Made by a program: the position numbers and the translations under genes. 64,000 nucleotides of DNA from Lachnospiraceae bacterium (GTDB lineage: Bacteria > Bacillota > Clostridia > Lachnospirales > Lachnospiraceae), in assembly GCA_017618075.1 (NCBI GenBank), contig JAFZUY010000053.1, positions 26,397 through 90,396 of the forward strand. The letters are read 5' to 3'. Below are positions 16,923 through 26,079 of the stretch, piece by piece (position 1 is the first letter of the stretch; each line of letters opens with the position of its first letter). The notes beneath the pieces are model-generated. The model made no database searches. It saw only the letters and a program-made list of their open reading frames with translations, and was not told the origin of the DNA.

Positions 16923-17600
16923 TTAATGTTTGTAATATTCCGGATATGCTTTCTTGATTTCCTCTTTGTCTATATCATATCTGGATAAATGTTTCTTAAT
17001 CAGTCTTTTGACTTCTTCTTTGTCTTTGTTTCTGATGGCTTCCATGATGAGTCTGTGATCGTTTACGATTTTGTTATCCTTAACCGTAATAAGCGAAAGT
17101 GCTCTAACTCTGTCGTAATGAATCATCATTCCGGCCTTCATTGCGTAAGTTCTTTCCTTGTTGGCCATCACATAAATCATTTTGTGGAACTCATTGTCGA
17201 GTTCGAAGATTTTACCCTGGATATTATTCTCAAGATAAAACTCCTGAAGCTTAACATTTGCTTCAAGATTCATGATGTCTTCGGGAGAAGCGACATCACA
17301 TGCGATTTCCGCTACCGATACATCGAGCACTTCTCTGATAAATCTTGATTCCTCTACGAGGTCGGGATCGATTAACGCAACCATGCTGCCCCTCTGAGGA
17401 TATGTCTCTATTACATTTGAATGATTAAGGTCTATTAAAGCCTCGCGAAGCGGTGTTCTGCTGACTCCTATCTCGTTGGCGAGCTCTGTCTCACTTAAGA
17501 ACTGACCGGGTTTTAATTCAAGCGAAATAATGTTAGTACATAAAAACCGCGAAGCATAATCTCTCGTGGACTCACCTGCGAGTTTTTCGACTTTGATCAT
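16923..17600 (-). CDS. GntR-family (FadR/FCD type) transcriptional regulator
   Basis: 225-residue repressor-type protein. The N-terminal winged helix-turn-helix (residues about 12-75) contains SETELANEIGVSRTPLREAL, the classical GntR recognition segment. The all-helical FCD domain (about 85-215) has Asp/His ligand positions (LDNEFHKMIY and HRLIMEAI). FCD domains bind carboxylate ligands through a metal, which suits a hexuronate or aldonate inducer. The gene follows the esterase by 4 bases and sits between the importer and the esterase. Local palindromes upstream of the importer (16731) and near 19640 are its probable targets. Confidence 0.9.
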   Translation of the reverse strand: MIKVEKLAGESTRDYASRFLCTNIISLELKPGQFLSETELANEIGVSRTPLREALIDLNHSNVIETYPQRGSMVALIDPDLVEESRFIREVLDVSVAEIACDVASPEDIMNLEANVKLQEFYLENNIQGKIFELDNEFHKMIYVMANKERTYAMKAGMMIHYDRVRALSLITVKDNKIVNDHRLIMEAIRNKDKEEVKRLIKKHLSRYDIDKEEIKKAYPEYYKH

Positions 17601-17604
17601 AGTT

Positions 17605-19254
17605 TTATCTTCCCCTTTCGATTGCTCTTATAAGCATTCTGTATTCATCGTAAAATCTTTTTGCCACTTCTTTTTTGTTCTGGGTGTGGATTTCGTTGTA
17701 CTCTCCGAGATCATAAAGCTCAGCTAACGCACAGTCTTCAATCCTCTCTGAAGCCCGAAGCTGGGCGTCTCGTAAATCTTCCCACTCGTCTCCCGGAATC
17801 TCCCAGGACTCTCCTCTGAAGTAAGGGAGTCTCGCAAAAATGAAAGGCACGTCGTATCCGAACAGATTTCTCCATTCTTTTACCATTGCTACCATCAAAT
17901 ACTCGTAATCCTCGGGATATTTCGTATTGGATTCGCCCTGATAAAAGAGAACCGACTTAAACGATATATTTCTTAATGGATAAATCATTTTGTTGTAAAG
18001 CGCCGTAGGATGCCATGTAAAGAATGTCATTGAACCCATGGGTTCCTCGACTGCTGCCACTCTCGCGTTCCATGTGCCTTCAAGCGAAATCTCTTCGTTG
18101 TCTGCCTTTATAAAATAAGGCATGTCTTCCTTGAATTCACCGACATTATTATTGATGATTACGCGGACCGTGATTACATTCTTGCCGTTTTTCAAAACTC
18201 CTGCGGGAATAGAATATCTTCTCGGAGGATAGAAGTAATCCGTGTGGCCTACCTGTATTCCGTTGACATATGTGAAATCGGCATCTACTATGGTTCCGAG
18301 CTTAAGCTCCACGTCTCTTTCGCAGAAATTCTGCGGAGCAAAGAATGTTCTCTGAACCCATACCGTTCCGATTCTGTTTTTAAGAACATTGTTGACCCAT
18401 GACTGCGGTACTTCGATTTCGATACCGCCCATCTTTTCGTCAGCGTTCCACTCGTGGTCGTACCATTTTTCTTTTAGACCGATATCGTCTTCATCGGTCT
18501 TTTTCCACCACGCATTTATTCTTTCCATTTCTTCGGAAATGGTGTTCTTAACAAAGAGTTCGTCTTTATTTCGATTGATGTTTTCCTCGTAGCACATCTT
18601 GCAGGTATCGTTGATATCGCACTTACAGACAAGTTCTCTGCCCTGGTCTAATGCGATTTTTCTAAGCTTCTTACCTACCTTTATAAGCCAGTCACCGCTC
18701 ATAAAAGCTTCGATATGCGTACCGCCTACAGAAGCATGTACTAATCCTACGGGAATACCGTCTTTTTCAAATTTCATCTGTGCGAAAAAGAATCCGATGG
18801 CAGAAAAGTTCATTACCGATTCTTCGTTCGCAGAAGTCCACTCTCCACTCTCTACCGTCTCGTCAGGCTCGCCGAATTTAAATTCCTGCGGCATCTGAAA
18901 CATTCTGATTAAAGGATATTCGATACCCTTTAATTCCTCGCGGTAAAGATCGAGTGTTCTTGATACCGGAAGCTCCATATTGGACTGTCCGGCCAATAAA
19001 AATACATCTCCGACATATACGTAGTTGATTGTATATCTATCGTTTTTATCAGCTATATTTATAGTGTGGGGGCCGCCTGCTTCCATAGGAGGCAGAACGA
19101 TAAAGAAATGTCCTTCCTCATCGCAAATCCCCTCATATATATTTTTGTCAAAATACAGGCGGATTTCACTGTTCGGAGAAGCATAACCTTCGATAATATT
19201 CTCGAAGTTTCTCTGAATAATCATTCCGTCGCTGTAGATTTTCGACAACTTCAT
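17605..19254 (-). CDS. SGNH-type acetylesterase (sialate O-acetylesterase/SASA family)
   Basis: 549-residue cytoplasmic carbohydrate esterase with no signal peptide. The nucleophile block is LLAGQSNMEL (Ser91). The oxyanion Gly/Asn segment appears in HASVGGTHIEA, and the late catalytic Asp/His block in YDLGEYNEIHTQNK near residue 520. A beta-sandwich insert (about residues 270-390) is typical of the family. It would remove acetyl groups from imported oligosaccharides, likely acetylated aldouronates from xylan, after uptake by the neighbouring importer. It lies between the alpha-glucuronidase remnant and the regulator. The initiation region GGGGTGAGACT precedes the ATG. Confidence 0.85.
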   Translation of the reverse strand: MKLSKIYSDGMIIQRNFENIIEGYASPNSEIRLYFDKNIYEGICDEEGHFFIVLPPMEAGGPHTINIADKNDRYTINYVYVGDVFLLAGQSNMELPVSRTLDLYREELKGIEYPLIRMFQMPQEFKFGEPDETVESGEWTSANEESVMNFSAIGFFFAQMKFEKDGIPVGLVHASVGGTHIEAFMSGDWLIKVGKKLRKIALDQGRELVCKCDINDTCKMCYEENINRNKDELFVKNTISEEMERINAWWKKTDEDDIGLKEKWYDHEWNADEKMGGIEIEVPQSWVNNVLKNRIGTVWVQRTFFAPQNFCERDVELKLGTIVDADFTYVNGIQVGHTDYFYPPRRYSIPAGVLKNGKNVITVRVIINNNVGEFKEDMPYFIKADNEEISLEGTWNARVAAVEEPMGSMTFFTWHPTALYNKMIYPLRNISFKSVLFYQGESNTKYPEDYEYLMVAMVKEWRNLFGYDVPFIFARLPYFRGESWEIPGDEWEDLRDAQLRASERIEDCALAELYDLGEYNEIHTQNKKEVAKRFYDEYRMLIRAIERGR

Positions 19255-19281
19255 AGTCTCACCCCGCGGATTAAGTTACCG

Positions 19282-19599
19282 TCAGAAAAGAGGGCGTCCT
19301 TTTTCGTCTTTTATGCCTGTCTTTCTGAAGAAATAACTGTTAATCACGTCACGCCATTCTTTGGCATGTTCTGTCTGGTGCTCAAAACGCGAAGCTGCTC
19401 TTTCATAGACATCGTCTGCAATAAGCCCCTTTAGGGACTTAAACGATTCATACATATCCCCTGCTTCCGCAGCACCCTCAAAATGTGTGTCATAAATGTG
19501 CTGAATAATGGTCTTGCCATTTTTCAATACATAATTATAAGGCAATCTGTGGAAAAACAAAAGTAAATCTTCGGGACATGTTTCAACTGATGCATACAT
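19282..19599 (-). pseudogene. 3' remnant of a GH67 alpha-glucuronidase gene
   Basis: The 105 residues from the ATG at 19599 match the C-terminal end of family GH67 alpha-glucuronidases. ETCPEDLLLFFHRLPYNY, the GKTIIQHIYDTHFEG segment and the EHAKEWRDVINSYFFRKTGI tail are all family-typical. A full enzyme has about 670-700 residues including the catalytic domain, all missing here. The reading frame stays open upstream of the ATG, and codons back to about 19620 (WKENAD) still look GH67-like before the DNA turns into AT-rich intergenic sequence. That ATG has no good ribosome site. This indicates a truncation that removed about 85% of the gene. The remnant still lies in the same orientation directly ahead of the esterase gene. 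Confidence 0.8.
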
Positions 19600-19634
19600 A
19601 TCCGCATTCTCTTTCCAAATGAAAAAATATGTAG

Positions 19635-19655
19635 TATACTTGTATTTCAGTACAA
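19635..19655. promoter_or_regulatory. Second operator-like site
   Basis: TATACTTGTAT is the exact reverse complement of the 11 bases at 16736-16746, followed by a TTGTA-6-TACAA inverted repeat (19640-19655). It lies in the region between yesL (plus) and the esterase unit (minus). The rest of 19600-19792 is AT-rich and could hold promoters in both directions, for example TTGTCT-18-TGTAAT from 19681 on the plus strand. Confidence 0.4.
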
Positions 19656-19792
19656 TATCATTTTACTACTTATTATTGTTTTGTCTATACGAAAAATCCG
19701 AAAGTGTAATTTTACCTGCAAAAAACTATAATATGTAGGAGATATTTGTTTATAATATTATATAAGATTTTTTAAAAAGGATAATTCCCGTT

Positions 19793-20482
19793 ATGAATCT
19801 TTTTGGCATGGACGGAAAAATATATAAGTTTCTCTCGAAGTTCTGGCACATGGTATGGATTGGAGTTCTTTGGATAGTCTGCTCCATCCCCATCATTACC
19901 ATCGGCGCTTCCTCGACGGCCGCTTATTATGCAATGGTAAAAAGTGTTCGTAAAAACGAAGACCAGCCGACCAGGGATTTCTTTAAATCTTTTAAGAGAA
20001 ACTTCCTGCAGGCTACGATAATGACTGTAATTTATCTCGTGGTCGGCGCTGCATTCGCATATGCCGCATGGTTTTATTATCACGGCCAGGGTTCTTTTAA
20101 CATGGGAATGAGATGGGTCTTTTACATTATCATTCTCGTATACCTTTGCACGATTACATATGCATTCTCATGGCTTTCAAGATATGATATGAGCACAATA
20201 CACGCTCTGACATATCCTATAGCGATTACGTTAATGCATTTGCGCTTCTCGCTCGGACTGATAGTTTTCTGGGCTGCTTCCGCAATCGTGCTTTACTGGT
20301 CCTACAATACATTCCTTTTTGCACCGCTGCTTGTACTGATGCCGGGACTTAAATGTCTGTTGGACACTTACCTGATTGAGCCGGTGCTTAAGAAATACGA
20401 GTCGATTGCACTGGGTGCTGCGAATAATGAGACTGCAAAAGAAGAAACCGAAGAAATTTCAGAAACTGAAGAAAATAAATAA
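19793..20482 (+). CDS. YesL family (DUF624) membrane protein
   Basis: 229-residue membrane protein with about five hydrophobic segments and a charged, Glu-rich C-terminus. The N-terminal MNLFGMDGKIYKFLSKFWHM stretch, then the IPIITIGASSTAAYY segment and a KSFKRNF loop, are characteristic of DUF624. Such proteins recur next to oligosaccharide ABC importers of the LplB/YtcP class, but their biochemical role is unknown. The uxaC gene starts 11 bases downstream, so the two are cotranscribed. Confidence 0.85.
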   Translation: MNLFGMDGKIYKFLSKFWHMVWIGVLWIVCSIPIITIGASSTAAYYAMVKSVRKNEDQPTRDFFKSFKRNFLQATIMTVIYLVVGAAFAYAAWFYYHGQGSFNMGMRWVFYIIILVYLCTITYAFSWLSRYDMSTIHALTYPIAITLMHLRFSLGLIVFWAASAIVLYWSYNTFLFAPLLVLMPGLKCLLDTYLIEPVLKKYESIALGAANNETAKEETEEISETEENK

Positions 20483-20493
20483 AGGGGTTACTT

Positions 20494-21894
20494 ATGAGTA
20501 CTTTTATGAATGATGATTTTTTACTTTCTAATGATGTAGCTAAAAAGCTATACAACGACTATGCGAAAAATCAGCCGATAATCGACTATCACTGCCATAT
20601 CGACGCAAAGGAAATTGCGGAAAACAAACGCTTTGAAAACATCACTGAGCTCTGGCTTGGCGGTGATCATTACAAATGGCGTTTTATGCGTGCTGCAGGC
20701 GTTGAAGAAAAATACATCACAGGCGATGCAACGGATAAGGAAAAGTTCGTAAAATGGATAGAAGTACTCTCTTCCGCCATTGGCAATCCTTTATATCACT
20801 GGAGCCATATGGAGTTAAAGAAGTATTTCGGCTTCAACGGATATGTTAAAAAAGAAAATGCCGAAGAACTCTGGGAACTCTGCAATAAGGTAATTGCTTC
20901 AGAAGATTTCTGCGCAAGAAAAATCATTGAAGATTCAAATGTTACAGTTCTTTGCACCACAGACGATCCTGTAGATTCACTCGAATATCATGATGCGATT
21001 GCAAAAGACGAATCGGTTAAATTCAAGGTTTTGCCTGCATTCAGACCTGACAATGCACTGGCTATCGAAAAAACCGGTTTTGTGGATTATATAAATAAGC
21101 TTTCCGAAGTAAGCGAAATAAAAATTAATTCACTTGAGACTTTAGAAGAAGCTTTATATTCAAGGATTAAATATTTCAAGGAAAAAGGCTGTGTGATATC
21201 CGACCACGGTTTACTTGATATTCCTTTTGCACCCACCAAGGATTTTGAAGCCAATACAACTCTTAAAAAGAGATTAAACGGAATAATGCCTACGGCTGAA
21301 GAAATCGAAAAATTCCAGACCACTCTTTTAGTATTCCTTCATGCAAAATACAAAGAAGTCGGCTTTGTAAGTCAGCTTCACTACGGATGCAAGAGAGACA
21401 ATAATGAAAAGATGTTTAACGAGATCGGTCCCAACACAGGTTTTGACTGTATCTCTTCAGTTACCTCGGGCAACAAACTCGCTGATTTATTAAATCTTTT
21501 AAACAATTGCGATGCGCTCGGCAAAATGATTGTATACAGTCTTAATCCCAACGATAACGATATTATCGATACTGTTATCGCTTGCTTCCAGGACGGAATG
21601 TGCGAAAACAAAATCCAGCACGGAAGCGCATGGTGGTTTAACGACAATAAAGCAGGCATGGAAAAACATCTTAATTCCCTTGCCAACAATACAAACCTTG
21701 CAGGCTTTGTAGGAATGCTGACCGATTCAAGAAGTTTTGTATCATACACCAGACATGATTATTTTAGGAGAATTCTTTGTAACTTCTTGGGAACACTCGT
21801 TGATAACGGAGAATTCCCCGAAGACTACGACATCCTCGGTGAAATCGTTACGAAGATTTCTTACAAGAACGCTAAAGAATACTTCGGTTTTTAA
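20494..21894 (+). CDS. uxaC: Glucuronate (uronate) isomerase
   Basis: 466-residue UxaC of the amidohydrolase superfamily, which converts D-glucuronate to D-fructuronate (and galacturonate to tagaturonate) in the cytosol. The metal-binding IIDYHCHIDAKEIAEN block is at about residues 29-44. VLCTTDDPVDSLEYH, the PAFRPD segment, and the C-terminal HDYFRRILCNFLG with the SRSFVSYTRHDYF arginines are family-typical. Length is as usual. AAAGGGG precedes the ATG. It is the pathway entry enzyme for the uxuB, uxuA and aldolase-kinase genes encoded 8-12 kb away on the other strand. Confidence 0.95.
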   Translation: MSTFMNDDFLLSNDVAKKLYNDYAKNQPIIDYHCHIDAKEIAENKRFENITELWLGGDHYKWRFMRAAGVEEKYITGDATDKEKFVKWIEVLSSAIGNPLYHWSHMELKKYFGFNGYVKKENAEELWELCNKVIASEDFCARKIIEDSNVTVLCTTDDPVDSLEYHDAIAKDESVKFKVLPAFRPDNALAIEKTGFVDYINKLSEVSEIKINSLETLEEALYSRIKYFKEKGCVISDHGLLDIPFAPTKDFEANTTLKKRLNGIMPTAEEIEKFQTTLLVFLHAKYKEVGFVSQLHYGCKRDNNEKMFNEIGPNTGFDCISSVTSGNKLADLLNLLNNCDALGKMIVYSLNPNDNDIIDTVIACFQDGMCENKIQHGSAWWFNDNKAGMEKHLNSLANNTNLAGFVGMLTDSRSFVSYTRHDYFRRILCNFLGTLVDNGEFPEDYDILGEIVTKISYKNAKEYFGF

Positions 21895-21899
21895 TCTAA

Positions 21900-22586
21900 A
21901 TGAAAAACAAAAATCCAATCAGAAAAGAAAGATATGAAAATTTAAAAAAAGCCTCTGCGCTTCCGTTTGGAAAGCGCATGAGGTATTATTTTGATTTCTT
22001 TAAATTTCATCTGCTTGCAATTCTGATTGTGGGCGTAATTATATTCTTTGTTTTAAAAGATATCGTCTTCGCTCCCGATGTGATTTTGAACGGTTACATC
22101 GTAAACAGGACTGAAATCCCTGAGATAAGTGATGAAGAATTTATTACGTCATTCCCTGAATACGGTAACATAGATACCAAGAAGCATCGAGTGTATTTCT
22201 CATCTGAATTGTTCTTAAACGATTCTGATATTGAATCTACCGCAAAGCTTATTGCAACCGCTTCCGCAGGCGATATCAATTTTCTTATCTGCAATGAAGA
22301 AACCTTTGAGCGTCTCGGTAAAATGGGGCTTCTTGAAGATATAAACAGATACCCCGAACTTCAAAGCAAATATAACGACAGACTTATTGTCTACGACCAT
22401 ACAAAAAACGACACCTCCGAAGACGATTCTTTGGGCTTAAAGCCCTACGGAATCGATGTCTCCGAAAGTGCCGTATTAAAGTCTTTTAACGCATTCAAAG
22501 AAGATGAAAACGTTTATCTTTGTATCGGTATCAATTCTAAATTAAACGATACTGTTTTCGCTTTTATTGATTGGATTGCGCGGTAA
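21900..22586 (+). CDS. Membrane-anchored protein of unknown function
   Basis: 228 residues. A basic cytoplasmic start is followed by one transmembrane segment (about 37-56) and an extracytoplasmic domain. The segment around GDINFLICNEETFERL resembles the short binding-protein-like folds found in many Lachnospiraceae membrane proteins, but I cannot assign a family. It begins 5 bases after the uxaC stop with no clear ribosome site, which implies translational coupling to uxaC, and ends 1 base before the convergent gene. Confidence 0.7.
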   Translation: MKNKNPIRKERYENLKKASALPFGKRMRYYFDFFKFHLLAILIVGVIIFFVLKDIVFAPDVILNGYIVNRTEIPEISDEEFITSFPEYGNIDTKKHRVYFSSELFLNDSDIESTAKLIATASAGDINFLICNEETFERLGKMGLLEDINRYPELQSKYNDRLIVYDHTKNDTSEDDSLGLKPYGIDVSESAVLKSFNAFKEDENVYLCIGINSKLNDTVFAFIDWIAR

Positions 22587-22587
22587 A

Positions 22588-24114
22588 TTATTCTTCGCTT
22601 TCTTCCTCTTCTTCCAAAGCTGCCTGTTTTGCATATTCAATAGCTTCTGCAGAAATATTCTCTTCAGGATCGTATTTCTCAAGATTTGAAGTTACAACAT
22701 TGTTTGAAAGTGCATCAAGATCTGAGAAACCGTTGTAGTAAACGATAACCTGATTGCCGAGGATTCCCCAAAGTGATGTCTGATATACATCAAATTTGTG
22801 TGAATCAGAAGCCCAAGGCTTTTCATACTTGTTCAGATCATAAATGAAGTTTCCGTCCGAATCTACATACATATTTTCCCATGAAACATAGTTATAGAAA
22901 TCGCATTCACATGTAACATCTTTTTTCTTATGATCCTTAACTTCTTTTGTATAATGCATTCTGTAAACAAGGCATACCTTATTCTTGAAATCCCAAGTCG
23001 TTAAGTCTTTTGCTGTAAGGAAATATGTTCCGATATATTCAACATCCAAAACAGCTTCGCTGTCGAGTGCGGTATTAATTGAATCGGACTGCATTGTATC
23101 GGAAGCCTGTTTTTTCATCTTTTCCAGTTCTTCTGCGGGAATCATGGAAGCGCTTGTAATATATTCGCCCAAACCTTCTACTACATATGTTTTGCTTTCA
23201 GAAGTAGGTGCTTTTCCGTAGGCCTGAATATATGCTTCGATTCCATAAGGTGTGGTTGCAGTCATAACAATCTCTTCACCGTTTGAAAGATTTGTCATTC
23301 TGTCAAGTGTATAATACAAACCGTTACTGGGCATATTATTTACAACAGCCTGACCGGCGGGAGAAATACCCGTGAAATCAATTGTAATTCCGTCAAAAGG
23401 ATCAAAGTAAGCTACAGGTTCAAGATCTTCAACAGTAAACTCAATATCGGAATAATTTAATTTTACGCCGAGAGAAGAACATGTTTCAGCTACTTCTTCC
23501 TCACTCATTCCGCCAAAAGTCCATGTGTATGTAATTACATCACTATTTGAAAGGCGTGTGCATTCCGAAAGTTCTCCCATAGGATTAAATCCTGCCACGA
23601 ATAACTTCGCAGCATCTGCATCATTGTTAATATCGATGCCTGATAAAGCAATTAAGAACTGTGTTCCGGAATCAGCATTGTTGTATTCTCTTTTAAATTT
23701 GCTTGTAAATTTGAACTTGTCTGCATTGTCTTCCATAAATGCAGTTGAATCAAATACATATGCGGCTGTACCGTATCCGTCATATCCCTGTGTATCGAGA
23801 GATATATACTGGTTCATATCGATAGTGGGTTTGTGCAAAGCGATTGCGACAATAATAACCACAACGACAATAACTACAAGAAGTAACAAAGCTAAAGCTG
23901 CCAAAGCAATTCCGATGCCGACAAAAAGTTTTGTTTTCTTTTTCTTGACGGGCTTAGGCTCATCAGCTTTCTTCTCTTCTGCAGGCTTCTCTTCTACAGG
24001 TGCTTTTTCTTCAACTGCTTCTGCAGTTTCTTCAACAGCCTGTTCTGCCTCGTTTACGGCAGTTTCTTCAACTACCTGCTCTTCTTCATTTTGAATAATT
24101 GTGTTTTCGTCCAT
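22588..24114 (-). CDS. Large single-pass protein with acidic cytoplasmic tail, unknown function
   Basis: 508 residues. The first about 55 are a low-complexity Glu/Val/Ala-rich tail with VEE, AEE and PVEEKP repeats, ending in a Lys cluster (KPVKKKKTK). One very long transmembrane stretch of Ala/Leu/Val/Ile follows (about 62-92), then a roughly 400-residue extracellular domain and another acidic C-terminus (EEEEESEE). No family recognised. The start at 24114 is chosen for GAGGAG directly upstream. It stands alone between convergent and codirectional neighbours. Confidence 0.75.
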   Translation of the reverse strand: MDENTIIQNEEEQVVEETAVNEAEQAVEETAEAVEEKAPVEEKPAEEKKADEPKPVKKKKTKLFVGIGIALAALALLLLVVIVVVVIIVAIALHKPTIDMNQYISLDTQGYDGYGTAAYVFDSTAFMEDNADKFKFTSKFKREYNNADSGTQFLIALSGIDINNDADAAKLFVAGFNPMGELSECTRLSNSDVITYTWTFGGMSEEEVAETCSSLGVKLNYSDIEFTVEDLEPVAYFDPFDGITIDFTGISPAGQAVVNNMPSNGLYYTLDRMTNLSNGEEIVMTATTPYGIEAYIQAYGKAPTSESKTYVVEGLGEYITSASMIPAEELEKMKKQASDTMQSDSINTALDSEAVLDVEYIGTYFLTAKDLTTWDFKNKVCLVYRMHYTKEVKDHKKKDVTCECDFYNYVSWENMYVDSDGNFIYDLNKYEKPWASDSHKFDVYQTSLWGILGNQVIVYYNGFSDLDALSNNVVTSNLEKYDPEENISAEAIEYAKQAALEEEEESEE

Positions 24115-24213
24115 AATACTCCTCATTCCTTACGTATTATTATTTAAATATAACCAACAAAATTGATTATATTTATTTACTTAACTATATGCAATCTTTT
24201 TCTTGCTAATTCT

Positions 24214-24822
24214 CTATCCTAAATATGACATATCGTTTATATGCCTTACGCAGTGTTTTCCGTCATCAAATACAAGCATTTTGGATACTCCGCCTGCCGG
24301 ACCGTGTATATTCACCTCATAAAAGGATTCAAGCGGAAGTCCGATAAACATTGCATTCCAGATGCTTAAAAGATCCCCATGCGAAACGATCACGATAGTT
24401 TCTTTATCGCTCGCCATTATTTCCTCATAAAAAGGTTTAAGGCGGTTCCATGCATCACGTCTGCTCTCTCCGTCTGAGAAAAGTCTGTCATCAACCGTCT
24501 TTTCATCGCATTCAATATTTTCGCGAAGCCACTCAACGGATTTTCCGCAGCACTTTCCTAAGTTTCTTTCTCTTAATTCATTTCTTAAGATTGTTTCAAC
24601 GCCCAGATATTTTGCTATCTCGTCTGCAGTCTGCTTTGCACGCTTAAGGTCTGAAGAATACATAATTACTTCTTTTCCCGAAAGCTCATCTTTTAATTTC
24701 TGTCCGATTTGATCCGCCTGCTTTTTACCAAGTTCAGTTAAATCCCAGTCAGTCCAGGAACCAACCATACCATTCGTATGGTGAACCGATTGTGTATGTT
24801 GCACTGTAATAATAGTCTTCAT
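24214..24822 (-). CDS. Histidine phosphatase family protein with altered RHG motif
   Basis: 202-residue protein of the phosphoglycerate mutase-like histidine phosphatase fold. The usual N-terminal RHG motif is replaced by VQHTQS: the nucleophilic His9 remains, but the preceding Arg is Gln. SSDLKRAKQTA keeps the second Arg, ELRERNLG supplies the acid region, and IVSHGDLLS keeps the second catalytic His. The GSWTDWDLTELG segment is typical of the family. Likely a small-molecule phosphatase; substrate unknown. TTGGAGAAAG precedes the ATG. Confidence 0.8.
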   Translation of the reverse strand: MKTIITVQHTQSVHHTNGMVGSWTDWDLTELGKKQADQIGQKLKDELSGKEVIMYSSDLKRAKQTADEIAKYLGVETILRNELRERNLGKCCGKSVEWLRENIECDEKTVDDRLFSDGESRRDAWNRLKPFYEEIMASDKETIVIVSHGDLLSIWNAMFIGLPLESFYEVNIHGPAGGVSKMLVFDDGKHCVRHINDMSYLG

Positions 24823-24859
24823 TGTCTTTCTCCAAGTATTTTACGCCAGTCCATTAATC

Positions 24860-25336
24860 TTAACGAGTATATTGTATTGCTATAATCAACACAAAACGAT
24901 ATGTATTATCCGGGTACTCCATTACGCAGTAATGGCAGTCAGTTTCCGTATCACTTCCTTCTTCTTCCAAAGGCAGAAGTTCAGGATTAATTTCATATAT
25001 AGTGACCTGCTTGTTCTTTAAATCAAAACCATTCTGAGACACACCGGATGTCAACGCATCTTTGATTGCATCAGAAAAGCCTGCAGGTAAATTTGCATTC
25101 ATTTCCTCGACGCTTTTAAATTTCCTTGTCTCTAAAAATTCATGAGTTCCGTTTCCAAATTCTCCAAAGCCATTTTCTTCTATGTATTCAGCAAAGTACG
25201 ACATATGCGCAACCCAAGTGTAATGCGCTCTGTCAGATTTCTCGGTTTCACGAAGATACCGGAAAATTTGGAAGCCAAAAACACCGGCTATCAATAATAT
25301 TATTACACCAAAAACAATCAGTAATTTTTTTAACAT
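24860..25336 (-). CDS. Small membrane-anchored protein, unknown
   Basis: 158 residues. An N-terminal hydrophobic anchor (about 4-24) precedes a soluble extracellular domain with acidic stretches and a DCHYCVMEYPDNTY segment near the end. No homology recognised. GGAAGG lies upstream of the ATG. It belongs to a minus-strand row of small envelope proteins (24.9-27.9 kb) with short gaps. Confidence 0.6.
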   Translation of the reverse strand: MLKKLLIVFGVIILLIAGVFGFQIFRYLRETEKSDRAHYTWVAHMSYFAEYIEENGFGEFGNGTHEFLETRKFKSVEEMNANLPAGFSDAIKDALTSGVSQNGFDLKNKQVTIYEINPELLPLEEEGSDTETDCHYCVMEYPDNTYRFVLIIAIQYTR

Positions 25337-25365
25337 TTTTATCCTTCCTGCAAAAATATTTTTGT

Positions 25366-26049
25366 CTAATAAGGGAATTGTCCAAAAGAGCCTACTTTTT
25401 TATTAACATCCTCATATTTATCCATTTCCGCTGCACTGAATGGCGCGCTTAAATTATCATATAAAGGCTGCGAATCAATTCTCCAGACAGTACCGAAAAC
25501 ATTTGCATGCCCATCGTTTAGCAACTCATCCCGGAATTCGTCGGTTTGCGTTTTATAATCCGTATTCTTCGGGCTGCTTGGAGGAATATATATAATTAAC
25601 TCCACGCTGCAATTATCAAGAACTTCATCTGCATCTGCCGTAACAGGAAAGGATGAAGGCAAATACGAACTTACGAAATTTACAAATACCTTACAACTTC
25701 CGAATTTTTCCTCTGCGGTTTTCTGCATATATTCTTCAATCTCGCTTCTTTTCAAAAGCACCATGTAGTTATCTTTATAAATCCACTGTCCGTTTTGAAA
25801 CATAACATGTGCTCTGATTTCACCGTCAGGAAACGTATCATTTTTATAAAAGACTTCGGTAATATAGTATTCCCTGTCATACGAAACGAGCTCATTATGA
25901 TCTACCGTAAAATCACTCCCCGGATATCTGTCTTCCATATATGAAGCCAGCATTTTCAGTGTGTTGGGCTGACATCCTAAAACCAAAAATGAAAGCATCA
26001 AAGTAAATACTGATATAACTATTCTTTTTATATTTTTTTGTTTTTTCAT
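25366..26049 (-). CDS. Putative lipoprotein, unknown
   Basis: 227 residues with a lipoprotein signal: basic start, hydrophobic core, lipobox VLGC with Cys26. The mature part has no recognisable domain. GGATTATTAAACAAA precedes the ATG. It is followed after 29 bases by the membrane-anchored 158-residue protein and may share its message. Confidence 0.65.
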   Translation of the reverse strand: MKKQKNIKRIVISVFTLMLSFLVLGCQPNTLKMLASYMEDRYPGSDFTVDHNELVSYDREYYITEVFYKNDTFPDGEIRAHVMFQNGQWIYKDNYMVLLKRSEIEEYMQKTAEEKFGSCKVFVNFVSSYLPSSFPVTADADEVLDNCSVELIIYIPPSSPKNTDYKTQTDEFRDELLNDGHANVFGTVWRIDSQPLYDNLSAPFSAAEMDKYEDVNKKVGSFGQFPY

Positions 26050-26079
26050 TTTGTTTAATAATCCTTTTCCGATACCCTG

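Noticed and set aside
16693-16926. A plus-strand 77-codon reading frame in the importer/regulator gap
   Set aside because: Very AT-rich, hydrophobic by composition, no ribosome site, and it runs through the terminator hairpin. It looks like chance.
19066-19434. A 122-codon plus-strand frame opposite the esterase and GH67 remnant
   Set aside because: Both minus-strand frames have family motifs, while this one has none.
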